60,174 nt of DNA from Reticulitermes lucifugus (lineage: Eukaryota > Arthropoda > Insecta > Blattodea > Rhinotermitidae): positions 37,618-97,791 of the forward strand of contig JAKCWW010000662.1 of assembly GCA_026260175.1 (NCBI GenBank). The letters are read 5' to 3'. The notes under the pieces were generated by a model. It did no database searches, was not told the origin of the DNA, and saw nothing but the letters and a program-made list of their open reading frames with translations. The translations under genes were made by a program, and so were the position numbers. This document shows positions 1 to 10,475 of this stretch, piece by piece. Within the stretch, counting starts at the first letter, position 1; every line of letters begins with the position of its first letter.

Positions 1-147
1 AGACCCGGTACCCATTGTATAGGAGGCTGGGTGGGCCCCAGGGCCGGTCTGGACGGCTGCGAACATTCTCGCCCGCACCGGGATTCGATCCCCGGACCGT
101 CCAGCCCGCAGCGATTCGCTATGCCGACTACGCTATCCCGGCCCGTG
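1..147 (-). repeat. SINE-A, head portion, cut by window start
   Basis: Read on the minus strand this is the tRNA-derived head of SINE-A: a box A-like stretch (TAGCGTAGTCGG), a box B-like GGGGATCGAATCCC, then the GACCGGCCCTGG linker. The body lies outside the window. The copy is CpG-rich (about 17 CpG in 147 bp by my count), unlike copies of the same family beyond 38 kb. Confidence 0.8.
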
Positions 148-154
148 GGAGGAA

Positions 155-740
155 GTGAGGGGTGGCTGGAATAACTGCAGCATGAGGAGTTTTGTAGTAT
201 GTACTCCTCTTCAAATATTATTAGGGTCATTTAATGAAATTGCCAGGGCATGTGGCATGCATACGTTCAGACCGGCTCTGGGCCCCACCCAGCCTTCTAT
301 TCAATGGGTATCAGGGTTCTTTCCCGGGGTGAAGCGGCCGGGGCGTGAAGTTAACCACTCACCTCCATCCAGCGTCGAGGTTAACAATGAGTGGAGCTCT
401 ACCTCTACTCCCCCTGTATGCCTTCATGGCATTGGCAGGGAAAACTTTACCTTTTATGTGGCATGTACTGGGAAGAAGAGAAATGCGTACAGAATTCTGC
501 TCAAGAAGCCCAAAAGAAAAGAGGCCGCTTGGAAAACCGAGGCGTAGATGGGACGATAATATTAAAGTGAAATTCAAAGAATAGGATGGGAAGGCGTGGA
601 ATGGATTCATCTGGCTCAGGATAGGGAAGAGTGGCGGGCATTTGTGAACACGGTATAAGCTTCAGGGAAGTTCTTGACTGGCTGAGAACCTGTCAGCTTC
701 TGAAGAACAACTCCGCTCCATGGAGTTGTTAGTTAATCCA
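155..740 (+). repeat. LINE-T 3' tail, split by a SINE-A insertion
   Basis: Residual coding text of the C-terminal 'GGWRKLHNEEF...[20 protein letters not shown]' region and the following '[21 protein letters not shown]' region is visible with breaks at 160-250 and 470-580. The 3' end carries the recurring CTCCATGGAG followed by TTAGTTAA. It is a non-LTR retrotransposon 3' fragment, 5'-truncated and not functional. The SINE at 260-455 interrupts it. Confidence 0.75.
260..455 (+). repeat. SINE-A, 5'-truncated, with 10-bp target duplication
   Basis: The body runs from the GACCGGCTCTGGGCCCC linker to the 3' end AGGGAAAACTTTACC. It lacks the tRNA head. It is flanked by the direct repeat ATGTGGCATG (250-259 and 456-465), which lies in LINE-T sequence, so this SINE inserted into an already fixed LINE tail. 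Confidence 0.8.
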
Positions 741-1244
741 TCCTGTGCAAGTTATGACGGTACGCATTTCTGACTTTTCGAACTTTCTCATTTAACCTTA
801 GAAAACGTCTATTATTCGCATCGGTATAGAAGAGGATTCAGCCCACTGAATGGAATTTTAGAAACGTTTACTTCTGGCATGTCACTAACAACTTGCGTTT
901 TGAAGTTGCACAGAGCTGCTAGACCCCACATAAATACGTGAACAAGAAGCTACTTCAGCTACTGTGGATGCGTTCGGTTATTCCACAGTGAAGGGCTACC
1001 AGAACCGTCAGACTCCTTGGTTTCTGAATCGATCAGACCAGCCAATTCGGCGACATCAAAACTTAGAGGGGTGTCAACAGCTGAAATTGGAAGAGCTTGC
1101 GTACCACCCCAAATAGGACCTAATGCAGGTTAGGTCTCAAATCATTCTTAAGAAAATGAATGTCCATTCAAGTGAACAATAAATTCATAAACTTTTACGG
1201 AACCCTAAAGGTTATTAAAGAGCGGTATCTGCGTATGACAGGAA
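741..1244. other. No recognised feature
   Basis: Ordinary mixed-composition sequence; I see no open frame, repeat or RNA gene that I can support. Confidence 0.5.
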
Positions 1245-1507
1245 GGCATGCAGGAGTGGAGATACCGTTCCAATATTAGTTACCTTCTGTACTAGATGGA
1301 AGTGAGAGGTCAGCTTTACGCCCCAGCCGCTTTACCCCTGAGGAAGGAGATCCCGGTGCCCATTGAATAGGAGGCTGCCTGGATCCCACAGCCGGTGTGG
1401 ACTTTTGGAGAGTAAATAAACCTCTTGCCCCTGCCGGCAATCGAACACGATTCTGCGGTTGTCCAGCCTGTAGCCTAGTCACTACACTCACTGGGTTATC
1501 CCGGCTT
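1245..1507 (-). repeat. SINE-A, near full length
   Basis: On the minus strand the copy runs from AAGCCGGGATAACCCAGTGAG through a decayed box B (GTTCGATTGCC) and linker to the body ending with CACTTCCATCTAGTAC. Several internal changes show age. The stretch 1511-1882 after it holds only a T-rich run near 1519 and nothing else that I recognise. Confidence 0.75.
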
Positions 1508-1882
1508 GGGCCCGGGTTTTTTTTTACCGTGATTAAAATCTTCTCACGCGACCCGTAGCATCAATTGGAGGTCTGGGGCCAACATTGCGAGATTTTCTGC
1601 CTCCATCATCAGGGAATAATACACACCGCTTGGTCGACCAAAATGTTATTTTTAGATGCCGTCAAACTTCACGTCTTACATGTTCATTATTACTGGACTT
1701 TCTTTTTCACTAGTCCTTGGAGGCTATAACATGAACAGAAACCGGCTAACAGTACTTGCGCGATAGCATAAGTCCCGGAACTTTATTGTCTGACCTCACA
1801 CGTACCGTTCCTCAAGCGGAAATATAATATCAGATGTTCTAAGACCGCCGTTAAATAATTAATTCAAGTATTACTGACATTT

Positions 1883-2135
1883 GCCGATCCCAGTGGCCGC
1901 GCGGTCTAAGGCAAAGGTCTGCAGCCGCTCTTGCTGGGATTTTGGGTTCGAATTCCGCCAGGGGCATGGATGTCTGTCTTTTGTGAGTGTTGTGTTTTGT
2001 CAGGTAGAGGTCTCTGCGTCAGGCTGATCACTCGTCCAGAGGAGTCCTACCGAGCATGGTGTGTCTGAGTGTGACCGTGAAGTCTCGATAATGAGGAGGC
2101 CCTGGCCCATTAGGGGCTGTTGCGCGATGAAAAAA
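1883..2135 (+). repeat. SINE-B, complete, with 13-bp target duplication
   Basis: This is a second tRNA-derived SINE. The head has a box A-like GCGGTCTAAGGC and a perfect box B GGTTCGAATTCC. A roughly 170-bp unrelated body follows, ending in GATGAAAAAA. The direct repeat ATTACTGACATTT flanks it at 1870-1882 and 2136-2148, so both ends are certain. It is the only copy in the window. Confidence 0.85.
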
Positions 2136-2148
2136 ATTACTGACATTT

Positions 2149-2530
2149 ATCCATTACAAGAACATAAATTAACCACTTAGTACTTAGTGCAGAGTATAAA
2201 TAGAAAGGGCTTCATTCGAACTAGAGTAAAATGGCACACGCCGGGCTCGGGCCGGTTCAGGTAAAGTTCTAAAATGTCGGCCCGAACAGGTCTGTAGTGT
2301 AGGCACGTCACGTAACTAAATACAGTGCTTACCAAGATGTAGTTTCCATTCTTCTCGTTGCTGAGTGCAATATTCACACAGACAGCGCGATGCTTCTCCT
2401 TTTCTTTGGACATAATCAGATGTCTTTGTCTTCGCTTTGTCCTTTCGCCTCTTGAACGTGGATTGGTCGTCCTCGTGGCAACTTCTATCATTCTCACCCC
2501 CTCGCTTTCAAAGTCCCCAAGTTCGTGGCA
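2149..2530. other. No recognised feature
   Basis: Overlapping open frames of about 120 codons exist on both strands (2177-2542 minus, 2358-2744 plus). Neither shows a domain, a biased codon pattern or a context that would support a gene. Confidence 0.4.
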
Positions 2531-2965
2531 CAATTTAATCACTAATTTTATTTGTACTCTAAAACTAACTATAAGTGTTTGTTCAAGCTATAAATTAAAC
2601 AATACGTTTTGTCTGTACACCAAATTACCCGCTACTTTCTTATGGCTCGTGCTTCGAACTAACCACAAGTGTATTGAGCTCCAAATTAATAACAATTCGT
2701 TCCTGCTTCAACTACAAAATAAACACTTGTTCTTCTGTCCCTAATTAACCACTAACATTTACTTTTACTGTAAAATAACCATAGATGCTTGTTCGTACTC
2801 CAAAGTTGACAAATAGTTCTTGTTTCTACACCAAATTAACCAGTAACTTTTTTTGTTTCTGCTCCAAAATAAACACGGAACTAATCACTGTTCTTTGAAT
2901 GTCTCTAAAATAACCACAATTTGTTTCTTTACGTAAACTACAAATTAGCACGCAGTATTCTTGCT
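2531..2965 (+). repeat. Degenerate minisatellite, about 31-36 bp unit, roughly 13 units
   Basis: A loosely repeated unit of the form AACCAC(N)5-8TTCTTGTTTC followed by TACTCCAAATTA recurs through the block, with each unit ending in CAAATTA or AAAAT(A). Units differ by many substitutions and small indels, so this is an old, no longer homogenised array. Confidence 0.6.
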
Positions 2966-3504
2966 TCGAAGTGATTCACGTACTTTATGACCTCGCCAGA
3001 TATACGACATACGCATTTATTTAAGTGCTGATACTCCAACGATCGCTGCATTTTCAGTTAATTAGTAATCCTCAGTCCAAAAACACGAGTTGCACTATCA
3101 CTTATTTCCACCCAATATTTCGTCAGCACAAAATCCTCTAGATTTCTGTGCTCCAGTAACAAAGACCTACACGCGCTGTTGATCCTTGCCGTCCGTTCAT
3201 CTGCGATGTGACAATTCTCCTGAGCGCCCTGAATTAAAATGTTCTTAGGGGAACATAAAATATCAGCTATATTAATCAATCTGTATTTAGCCATTGCATT
3301 AAAGAGATAAATACAAGACGCACAAGTTGTGGTGGTGGGGAGGAGACGTATGACCTTCAGTGAACTTTGGTCCTTCTAGTACGCCGTGGTACTACGTATG
3401 TAAATCACTTGTAATGGCAACAATGCTTCAGTCACTTACATAGCATCAATTACTGATATTTTCATTCACTACAGGACATTTACACTTAAAAAAAATCATA
3501 TGGA
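2966..3504. other. No recognised feature
   Basis: A 78-codon minus-strand frame (3058-3294, starting MAKYRLINIADILC) is open, but I recognise no family and see no splice or promoter context. I do not call it a gene. Confidence 0.4.
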
Positions 3505-3735
3505 TCTACCACACGAGGCCGCGACATGGCTCAAGCGGTTAGACTCCTTTCTCTCAACGCGGAAGCCTGGGTTCCATCCCAGGTCAGTCTGTGGTGGACC
3601 AGCTGGCCCTGGGACACGTTTGTCTCCAAGTACTTCAGTTTTATGCTGTCAGTGTCTTGCACCAATGTTCCATACTCTTCACATTTCATTCATCTACCAA
3701 TGACGCTATATCACAACTGTGTTAAATAAAAGACG
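3505..3735 (+). repeat. SINE-C copy
   Basis: The head resembles a serine/leucine tRNA: GGCTCAAGCGGTTAGACTC with a box A-like TGGCTCAAGCGG, then box B-like GGGTTCCATCCCAGG. The body CTGGCCCTGGGACACGTTTG follows, ending in TTAAATAAAAG. The long variable-arm-like part (CTCTCAACGCGGAAGC) is shared with the copy at 34335. Confidence 0.7.
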
Positions 3736-3759
3736 CACCGGTCTCTCTTTCTACTACGT

Positions 3760-4300
3760 CTCATAACTAACCCCATGGAGCAGAGTCCTTGTGCAGGCAA
3801 TGGTTCCTCAGATAGCCAAGAAATTCTCCGCATTTGATGGAACCCCAGGATTCATACCCTGTTCACAAGAGCCCTCCACTTGTATCTATCCTGAGCGAGA
3901 TAAATCCAGTCCACGCCTTTCCATCTTATTTCTTATTATATTGTACTCCCATCTATGCTTAGGTTTTCTAAATGGTTTCTTTCCTACAGGTTTTCCCACC
4001 AAAACCCTGCATGCACTTCTATCCCATACATGCCACATGCCCCGCCCACTCCATTCTCCTTGATTTGGTCAACTGTAAAATAGTGTACGAGGCATAAAAA
4101 TCGCAAAGCTTCTCATTAATTTATTTTCACCAGCCTCCTGTCACTTTGTCTGTCTCAGACCCAAACATCCTCTCAGTACTCTGTTCTCAAACACTCTCGG
4201 CCTATTTTCTTCCCTTAACCAAGCGTCTTCATAGAAAAACACATAAAACAACGAAATCTCTTCTCACACGTATAGTTTCCGGACAGAACATTCTACGAGT
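3760..4300 (-). repeat. LINE-T 3' tail
   Basis: On the minus strand the text decays from the 'GGWRK..NE' region through the 'GKPxGKxPLxxPxHRW' region to the terminal GGACTCTGCTCCATGGGGTTAG. All coding frames are broken. The plus-strand open frame at 3791-4063 is an antisense reading of this tail. Confidence 0.7.
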
Positions 4301-4554
4301 CTGTTAACGTGTAGTATTAAGCCTCTTCATCTCGAAAGTCGTTATAATCCCGTATATTAATGAACAGGATGCAGGCCTACAAAGCAAAAACATTAGCATG
4401 CTTTTTGTATCGTTGTGCAACGTACTCTATTACATTGAGGGAACAACATTAATTGAAGGTGTTTGTAGAGTGGTAAGAAAAATATTTAGAGCTACGAATG
4501 AAGAAGTAAGAGGAAAAATGCATTCTTGATAGACCTTTCGACCCTTGAAAATGT
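4301..4554. other. No recognised feature
   Basis: AT-rich sequence without supported features. Confidence 0.4.
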
Positions 4555-4625
4555 GATCACAACGTTGTCTCGAAACGTCAAAAGTCAAATGCCCAGCATC
4601 GCAGCGTGACACCCCAGAAGAACAA
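4555..4625 (+). repeat. One end of a 'cttctggg' inverted-repeat element
   Basis: TGTCTCGAAACGTCAAAAG, then GCAGCGTGACACCCCAGAAG, matches the right end of the palindromes at 19587-19798 and 46326-46441. Only this end is recognisable. Confidence 0.45.
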
Positions 4626-4629
4626 ATAC

Positions 4630-4885
4630 CTCATTCACACCGCTGAAAAAACTAAAATATCGCCAGTGGTAGATTTATGTCAGTGTTCACAACAGCCCGC
4701 CCGTTGTCCCTATCCGAAGCCACATAAACCCAGTCCACGCCTTCCCATTCAATTTAACATCCACTTTAATATTACCCTCCTATTTAAGCCCGTGTCTTCA
4801 AAGTGGTACATTTTCTTCGTGTTTCCCGCCAAAACACTGTACTTGTCTCTTCTTCCCCATACGTGCCACATGGAGACCCAAACCA
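4630..4885 (-). repeat. LINE-T 3' tail fragment
   Basis: The minus-strand text holds the CACGTATGGGGAAGAAGAG and ACACGGGCTTAAATAGGAGG segments of the LINE-T tail, strongly mutated, and stops before the terminal CCATGGAG. Confidence 0.55.
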
Positions 4886-5352
4886 TGAGTCCCTAAAACA
4901 CAAGTCGCGTGTTGTCGATTGAGATAACCTGCCTAGTGCCATGACAAACATGGCAAGTGTAGCAGTGAGGGTCAAAAGGTTGCGCCACAGCCGTGCCAAG
5001 CAGACGCCTTCCTTAAGCACAGTAAACAGGACCCGCCTGACGCTATCGTCACACACACACGCCCATGTCACGTCTTCATGCTCCGAGGTCAATGCAGCTT
5101 TAAAGGGGCGATCATGGCCGTCACGACAAGAAGAATAACTTTCTGTTTCTTTTTTATTTCATTATTTATTTACTCATTTAATTTATTTATTCATATTTAC
5201 CCACATTTATTTATTTACTTATTTCTTGTGTTTCTTCTTCCACCTCCGTCCATCATTCCTTCTTTTTTTCGAATCCTTTTTCAACATGGGCTCTTAATAT
5301 TTACACGATATGGATATATTCGCGAAAGAAAAAATGTGCTCAAGGAGGGCGT
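4886..5352. other. No gene; ATTTATTT-rich simple sequence at 5155-5225
   Basis: The only structure is a T-rich low-complexity run built on TTTATT. Confidence 0.5.
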
Positions 5353-5560
5353 AGGAAATTCAGCGCATTCCATTGTGTCCTGTTGATAAATTCTGTACAT
5401 TTAATTGTGTCCTGTTGATCAATTCAGAAAATTTGTGTCCTGTTGATCAATTCAGCACATTTAGTTGTGTCCTGTTGATAAATTCAGCACATTTAATTGT
5501 GTCCTGTTGATAAATTCAGCACATTAGTGTCCTGTTGATCAATTCAGCACATTTCAGTGT
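5353..5560 (+). repeat. Tandem repeat, 6 units of 28-34 bp
   Basis: The units are built on TGTGTCCTGTTGATMAATTC followed by AGCACATTTAAT. They start near 5375, 5407, 5434, 5466, 5499 and 5527. Units 3 and 6 lack a few bases at the junction, giving the short periods. Unit identity is high, so this array is far younger than the one at 2531. Confidence 0.85.
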
Positions 5561-5855
5561 GTACGGTTTAGAAACTCACAGTTAAGCTGAACGTTCTGTA
5601 GGCGTAGCGCGGTCACGCGGCTAACTTATACCGGGTTCTAGTCTCCACGGGACAATAGCTGCCCTCATTCAGTTATCTAGACGACCGCAGGGACACTATT
5701 TTCTGACAAAATTTTGCTGTCCACAACTACTGGATAAATTTCTTCGAAACGTCAGACAAAAAAAACATTATACTACACGGCGTAAAAACCCAGAAGTTCC
5801 ATACAGATGCTAAGAGCTTTTTTAATTGCCTTTTACTGCCCTTTGTAACGTGGCT
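5561..5855. other. No recognised feature
   Basis: Nothing supported. Confidence 0.4.
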
Positions 5856-5865
5856 ACAATACATC

Positions 5866-6100
5866 GCCACAGGCCGGGATACCGCTAGACGGTAGAGCGA
5901 CTAGTTATGGGCTGGGTGGTTCGGGGTTCGAAACCCGATGGGGCGAGATTTTCCGCACCCGTCTAGACCGGCCCTGGGATCCATCCAGCCTCCAGTACAA
6001 GGGGTACCAGGTCTTTTCCTGGGGTAAGGCGGTCGGGGCGTAGCGTTGACCACCCACTCCCATCCAGCCCGAGATGAAAGAAAGAGTTATAGGGTAAACA
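5866..6100 (+). repeat. SINE-A with intact head and 10-bp target duplication
   Basis: The head reads GGCCGGGATACCGCTAGACG with the box B GGTTCGAAACCC. The linker ATTTTCCGCACCCGTCTAGA and the body CCAGCCTCCAGTACAAGGGG follow. The direct repeat ACAATACATC lies at 5856-5865 and 6101-6110. This is one of the best head references in the window; such SINEs are transcribed by RNA polymerase III from internal boxes and moved by a partner LINE. Confidence 0.85.
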
Positions 6101-6110
6101 ACAATACATC

Positions 6111-6404
6111 ACTTCCTGTTTCACACATGAGGAGAAATAAAATTAATCTGCCCTTAATTCCATTGCTAATTAAATTTTTATGTTCCTCAAACACTTGAAA
6201 CTAGGTACATTTACGAACAATTTATTTTTATGCTATTCTCAATCGCTGCTATTTTAAAAAGCGCTATTAGAAAAATAAAATTCACTTTTCTGTAAAATCT
6301 CTAAAAGGATCATAAAATGTTATTGCTTTAGTCCAGCATGCCAAAACTCATATCACAACTCTTCCTGCTGTCTTCACATCCTGCACAGTAAAGCCCTAAA
6401 TTAA
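6111..6404. other. No recognised feature
   Basis: AT-rich; nothing supported. Confidence 0.4.
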
Positions 6405-6650
6405 TTTAGTTACACTAGGCTCTGGACTGGACGACCGAGGGATTGTGATTCGATTCCCGGCCGAGGTAAGAGACTTGGCTGTACTCAAAGCGTCCAGATA
6501 GGTTCTGAGGCCCACCCAACTCCCTATTCAAACAGTACTGGGGACTTCTTCCCCGGGAATAAAGCAGCCGGGGCGTGAACCTGAACATTTAGTCCCATAT
6601 AGTGCTAAGGTTAAGAATGAGTATGAGATATACCTCAAACATATACTTGG
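6405..6650 (+). repeat. SINE-A copy, decayed head
   Basis: Box B-like GTGATTCGATTCCCGGCC near 6446 is preserved, and the body GGCCCACCCAACTCCCTATT to the poorly preserved 3' end can be followed. 6651-6915 after it holds nothing that I recognise. Confidence 0.7.
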
Positions 6651-6915
6651 ACAATAAAATATCATTATAAAATTCTGAACAGCTGATATTAAAGTTGCTC
6701 CTTCTGTCTCATTTTGTCCTTTCTTGATCTCTCTTACATCCTAAATTATGTCAGAAAAGGAGTTTCTGTATTGCTTAGTCTTCCGATCTTGCTGCGTTCT
6801 AATCATTCTCTTTGATAATATTTTATTCTTGTCATAAGGTCTGTTAGGTGTAATTTTTCTTACAGCCTCATTTAATGTTACTTTCCAGCGCGTTCACATC
6901 CATGCGAACTGTCTA

Positions 6916-7200
6916 TTAATAAGTTCACTCCGTCCGTCAGTCCGTCCGCCCAAAAATATTCAACAAGCAACACGAGAACGGATAAACTGGTTTATATTAA
7001 ATTTAATGTTGGAGAATAGTACAAAAAAGTAACGTCATCTGATGAGATGCCATGAAATCTAATATCTATTAGAAATTTAGTGACCCTTGTGAGAAACCCG
7101 CCTTCATTTTCAGGGTAGATTCTTTTATCCTGAAGACGGCGGCAGGCCACTGAAAAACTTACAGTGTCGTTGAACAAACTATAAATAAACAAACAAATAA
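6916..7200 (+). repeat. Dispersed repeat with TCCG microsatellite head
   Basis: TCCGTCCGTCAGTCCGTCCG is followed by GAGAACGGATAAACTGG and ATTAAATTTAATGTTGGAG, and the block ends in an A-rich AAATAAACAAACAAATAAAA. The same order (TCCG run, CGGAT, ATTAAATTTTATATT) recurs at 19040-19200, so this is a family. The class is unknown; a 3' A-rich end favours a retroposon. Confidence 0.5.
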
Positions 7201-8995
7201 AATACGGAGTGACCCAACAGTCAGTTAACCGGTAAGTAAAATGCTCACTGAAATACTTTGTAAATTTAATACTTATTGATATCAGACCATATTTCGAAAG
7301 GAGATATTCCAGGTTCAGTTAGAAACAAAGCGTGTAGCTGACTCATACCAGTGTTGATATGTTTAAACCTGAACATTCCCGTTAATGCGAGATAATATTT
7401 TTGGTTAACTAACTTTCGGGACATCATGTAGATCGGAAAATTTATAACGCCGCTTGTATGACGACCTACATGCCTTTCTGGCGCATCCCGAGCGTAACGT
7501 GATAAATATTTATCGGAGAGAAACCTTTTCGAATATAACCTGTAGAAGAAACTACAACACACACGTACACTTTTATCCAAAGCCCTTTACCCACAATGTG
7601 TACAGTTTTTGTTATAAGTAATTAAACAGAAACGAGCTAACGTCCCAGACTGTTACGCTGCGTTCACACTTCCGAACTTGCACATTCGGCGGTAAACACT
7701 GTCTCCTACGAACACACTCTACTGACGTTATCATATTTAGAGTTCCCATTATATCAGAACTCGTGTTTCGTGCGTATAAATTCAGTGTTCCAGAAAACCC
7801 AAAGGTTCGAAACCCAGCTGTGAGAAACTGTCAAAAGAATTAACAGTCCAGCTTGACTAATTCCTAAAATTAATGGTGAAAAGGTGAAGTACTCATAATT
7901 TGCCAGAGTGTGCAAAGGCAATGTCATGACACCACAAAACCACGAACCAATGGCATCAAAAGTTTCTAACAGGGACCAATGAGAGTTCGACACTCTTATC
8001 CCCGTGGATTCTTAAACAATGACGGAACGTATCAATAAAACGAAGGCAACCAATCAGAATACGTCAAATTAACGTATCGCAGTGAGTTATTCTCACGAAA
8101 ATCTGAAATGCAGTTCACGATTGAAAGACAGAGGTACAGTCGGAATTTGAAGTGTCACAGCAGTCGCAATGAATTAGCAAAATTCAAGGGAGTAAAATAA
8201 AATACCACCAACATTCAAAGGGGGTTGCCGAACTCCAGTAGCAGATACACCAGTAAATAAAAAGTGATCAAATCTCGCACAAGTGAATTCAGTTACAGCC
8301 AGCACAAACTGCCCCAGATTTAATAAACGCACACCGTATCCCAAAGAGCACTCATTCATCGACAAAGAGCTAGACCAAAGCAAAAACTTTACACAGTAGG
8401 TGAGCGCGTGTAACGTCTACAAGAAAACAGGAACTAGCATTCACCTGAAAATATAGAGGAAATAACAAGGAAAACACGTCAGAATTTCTATGTGTGTTTC
8501 CTAATCTATCTATCAATTAAGCTATATTATTCTACCATTCTCAAGAAACGCGTCCGGCAATGAAGAGCAGCCTAAAACACACTCGAGTGCCGGTATTTTT
8601 TTTAGTTCACAATCCTCATGTCCGCATGATGCATATTTTCACATTTCAGTTGTCGCATCATCCGTTTTCCTTGATCTTGACGCAGGGAAAAACACACAGC
8701 GTTACAATGTAGTTGCAAATTGCATCAGATCGCTGTTCAGAATACAATTAACGAGGCAGCTGTCGATATCTTTCGTTTCAACTAGACCATGAAAATTTAA
8801 TTGCGGGGCAATGCTGCGCCTTTCTGTGATTTATTCAGAGACAATTATTCATAAAAAGCGAGAGAAATTATGTTATGCTCCAGTAATATAAGCAATTCAT
8901 CTCTGTTTCAAGCATAAACCTGCTCAGATAAAAAAACAGCCGATTTGTAGTCATTAAACCAGTAAGTGTGAGTTCTGTTACATTATGTTAGATCA
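7201..8995. other. No recognised feature
   Basis: Long AT-rich stretch. Minus-strand open frames at 7266-7580 and 7754-7993 have no recognisable domain. I see no repeat, RNA gene or regulatory motif that I can defend. Confidence 0.4.
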
Positions 8996-9007
8996 AATGA
9001 CATGGTT

Positions 9008-9060
9008 AAAGTTAGGTTATGTTAGGTTTGGTTAGATTAGGTTAGGCTAGTTTAGTTTTT
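9008..9060 (+). repeat. Degenerate TTAGG-type (insect telomere-like) repeats
   Basis: AGGTTATGTTAGGTTTGGTT and AGATTAGGTTAGGCTAG are runs of TTAGG and near variants. They are interstitial. Confidence 0.5.
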
Positions 9061-9486
9061 TTCTTTATATTAGGTTACTTTGTCGCGTTATATAAGGTTA
9101 ACGTACACAAAGGTAATGTAAGATTATTTTCTTAAAATTTCAATTTTATTATTTCGCATGATCTAGATGCATGCGCACTTGCCGGTTTAATTGCATCATT
9201 TCCACTATAACATATCGAAAGTCAACAGACACAGCCAACTTCGACGCCATCGTCGGTTCAAGCGTAAACATCGGTTCATAATTCTATACGGACCTGGGTT
9301 CTTCAGACATCCCGAAATATATTTTAACGAAGAATTCTCCGATTCCCAGGCGTCAGAAAAGGCACAGTTGGCCTGTCTTCTCTTTCGTAACGTCTACATG
9401 AATCTCTTTATCCTCGTTTACTGCCTAGTACGGATTTTGTTGTTTTGTGTTATGTCATAGGCCTACTACACGGATTGATAGGGAAT
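9061..9486. other. No recognised feature
   Basis: An 89-codon plus frame (9191-9460) is open, but I recognise nothing in it. Confidence 0.4.
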
Positions 9487-10034
9487 TCGGTTAAGTTAAA
9501 CTTTATATTGTTTTTACCGTGCATTTTAATTCAATGTTTCTTAAACCAACTAAATGCACATTCTTTGATACTATTTTATATAGTCACTGAATACCCCTAC
9601 ATATGTTTCAGTCCATTTTACAGACCAACATGAGGGTTTTTTTTAAACTACACTTATTACACATCCACATACTCAGTTCATCGTCGTATGCAGTCAGATC
9701 ACTTTAGTTGGATAGGTTATAATAACACTTTAAAATTTCGATATATGTTTAAAATTGTAAATTTACAATTTGGATATATGTTTAAAATTTACAATTTACA
9801 ATTTTAAACATATATCCAAATTTTAAAGTGTTATTATAACCTATCCAACTAAAGTGATCTGACTGCATACGACGATGAACTGAGTATGTGGATGTGTAAT
9901 AAGTGTAGTTTAAAAAAAACCCCTCATGTTGGTCTGTAAAATGGACTGAAACATATGTAGGGATATTCAGTAACTATATAAAATAGTATCAAAAAATGTG
10001 CATTTAGTTGGTTTAAGAAACATCGGTTAAGTTA
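9487..10034. mobile_element. PAL-1: palindromic Penelope-like (pLTR pair) element
   Basis: Two inverted arms of about 240 bp (9534 inward, 10023 inward) pair almost completely. The element is flanked by the 12-bp direct repeat TCGGTTAAGTTA (9487-9498 and 10023-10034). A 35-nt tail (9499-9533) lies between the left repeat and the left arm only, and contains ACCGTGCATTTT, shared with PAL-6. Each arm holds a decayed hammerhead-like block (9593-9640 minus, 9929-9966 plus) in which stem II and GAAAC survive but CTGANGA has changed. No open frame of interest. Confidence 0.7.
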
Positions 10035-10060
10035 GTTTAGGTTAGGTTAGGTTAGATCAG
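10035..10060 (+). repeat. Short TTAGG run
   Basis: GTTTAGGTTAGGTTAGGTTAG directly follows PAL-1; its first bases overlap the direct repeat of that element. Confidence 0.5.
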
Positions 10061-10199
10061 TATTTCCCAGTCTTTGATCTACGGAACCTTGGGTTCCGCA
10101 AGAAAATTTCGATGAGAGAAAAATCCTCCCCGCTCGCTTTCACAAAAAATTGGTCATTTCCGCTTTGTGTAGATCCTTGCCTGAAAGTGTAATAAGATC

Positions 10200-10475
10200 T
10201 TAGGTTAACCACTTGTATCTCAGATAGTTCAGTTGGTACAACGACTAGGCTACGAGCTAGATGACTGAGGAACAGCGGTCCGATTGCCGGCAACAGCAAG
10301 AAATTATTTTCTTCTCCAAAGTTTCCTGACCGGCACTGGTGCTCAGCCAGCCTCTTATTCTATGGGTACCGAGAGTTCTTTCCCCCGGGGTAACGCGACT
10401 GGGGCGTGAAGCTGACCACTCATCTCCGTGTACTGCCAAGGTTAAGAACGAGTGGAGCTATTTCCTCGGATGCAG
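10200..10475 (+). repeat. SINE-A, near full length
   Basis: The box A-like TAGTTCAGTTGGTA is close to a real tRNA; the box B is mutated (GGTCCGATTGCC). The body from CAGCCAGCCTCTTATTC to AGAACGAGTGGAGC is clear. Confidence 0.75.

Noticed and set aside
1..147. tRNA gene suggested by box A/B motifs here and at other SINE heads
   Set aside because: The boxes are followed by the SINE-A body and the cloverleaf arms do not pair as in a real tRNA.
9008..10060. Subtelomeric location suggested by TTAGG runs
   Set aside because: The runs are short, degenerate and interstitial; such strings are common in insect genomes.
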